Shown here piece by piece: positions 63,780 through 64,000 of a stretch of 64,000 nucleotides of DNA. Position numbers and translations under genes: made by a program. Position 1 is the stretch's first letter. Every line of letters begins with the position of its first letter. The stretch comes from RPQJ01 sp963698735 (GTDB taxonomy: Bacteria > Pseudomonadota > Gammaproteobacteria > Steroidobacterales > Steroidobacteraceae): NCBI GenBank assembly GCA_963698735.1, contig CAVOSA010000037.1:62001-126000 (forward strand), given 5' to 3'. Under the pieces are notes generated by a model. The model had not been told where the DNA came from, did not search any database, and was given only the letters and a program-made list of their open reading frames with translations.

Positions 63780-64000
63780 CTACCAGGCACCGGTGTTGGG
63801 CATGCTGACCCACGGTTCGGCCGGCGACTGCGCCCCGCCTTTCTGCAGCAGCTCCACCGAGATGTTGTCGGGTGAACGCACGAACGCCATGCGACCGTCG
63901 CGTGGCGGCCGGTTGATGGTCACGCCGTGTTCCTGCAGCCGGCGGCAGGTCGCATAGATGTCATCGACCTCGTACGCCAGGTGCCCGAACGCGCGGCCGA
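63780..64000 (-). CDS. VOC (glyoxalase-fold) protein, 5' end beyond the window
   Basis: The last 73 codons of a minus-strand gene. The C-terminal half of a vicinal-oxygen-chelate domain reads GRAFGHLAYEVDD, RMAFVRSPDNISVELLQK and ends SMPNTGAW. The His in GHLAY and the Glu in VELLQ fit metal ligands of this fold. A lactoylglutathione lyase or dioxygenase function cannot be decided from this part alone. Confidence 0.8.
   Translation of the reverse strand, partial: GRAFGHLAYEVDDIYATCRRLQEHGVTINRPPRDGRMAFVRSPDNISVELLQKGGAQSPAEPWVSMPNTGAW

Overview
The window is GC-rich, gene-dense chromosomal DNA, with intergenic gaps all below about 260 bases. It comes from a Gram-negative bacterium, most likely a gammaproteobacterium of the Steroidobacterales/Xanthomonadales/Nevskiales type. 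That placement is an inference from the family assemblage: HrpB helicase, YajD nuclease, a PA0069-type radical SAM protein, many lipoproteins and outer-membrane export genes. I see no tRNA, rRNA, CRISPR array, prophage or insertion sequence.

Layout. 0.06-19.4 kb is mixed housekeeping: a membrane-anchored hydrolase, a helix-hairpin-helix protein, an NlpC/P60 lipoprotein, HrpB, DUF456, a SASA esterase, acetyl-CoA synthetase, HIT, PBP4-type DacB, DUF502, a metallo-beta-lactamase-fold protein, glutamine-dependent NAD synthase, a Memo-like protein, DUF1475, a cyclopropane-synthase-family methyltransferase broken by a one-base frameshift, and a TPR/TonB-like protein. 19.4-33.8 kb is one co-directional, overlapping minus-strand block of twelve genes. 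It encodes three lipoproteins, a collagen-like lipoprotein, a kinase-like transmembrane protein, a PEGA/formylglycine-enzyme-like protein, a small exported protein, an ExbB/MotA-type channel subunit, an Hsp70-like/FHA protein, two transmembrane VWA proteins and a sulfotransferase. 33.9-49.1 kb holds an apparently LexA-controlled radical SAM gene, an MFS transporter, a DUF885 metallopeptidase, an LCAT-like lipase, a histidine kinase with a REC-GGDEF-EAL partner, a YjdF-like protein, hydrolases, a glutamine amidotransferase and threonine deaminase. 49.2-64 kb holds a LolA-like protein, a large BNR-repeat secreted protein (also with a one-base frameshift), an FAD oxidoreductase, a four-gene MacAB-TolC-type efflux operon, a YajD nuclease, a hydrolase without its catalytic residues, a glutamine synthetase homologue, MurB and a truncated VOC protein.

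The most interesting part is the 19.4-33.8 kb block. It combines a proton-channel A subunit with two B-like subunits. Each of these carries an identical 16-residue membrane motif containing an Asp, followed by a coiled coil and a periplasmic von Willebrand A domain in place of the usual OmpA or ExbD domain. With the kinase-like, FHA, PEGA and lipoprotein genes it reads as an uncharacterised, PMF-driven trans-envelope machine under cytoplasmic phospho-type control. Other points of note are a CTGT-N8-ACAG LexA box at 35.0 kb, two independent +1 frameshifts, a degenerate GGDEF beside an intact EAL domain, and a kinase lacking its beta-3 lysine.
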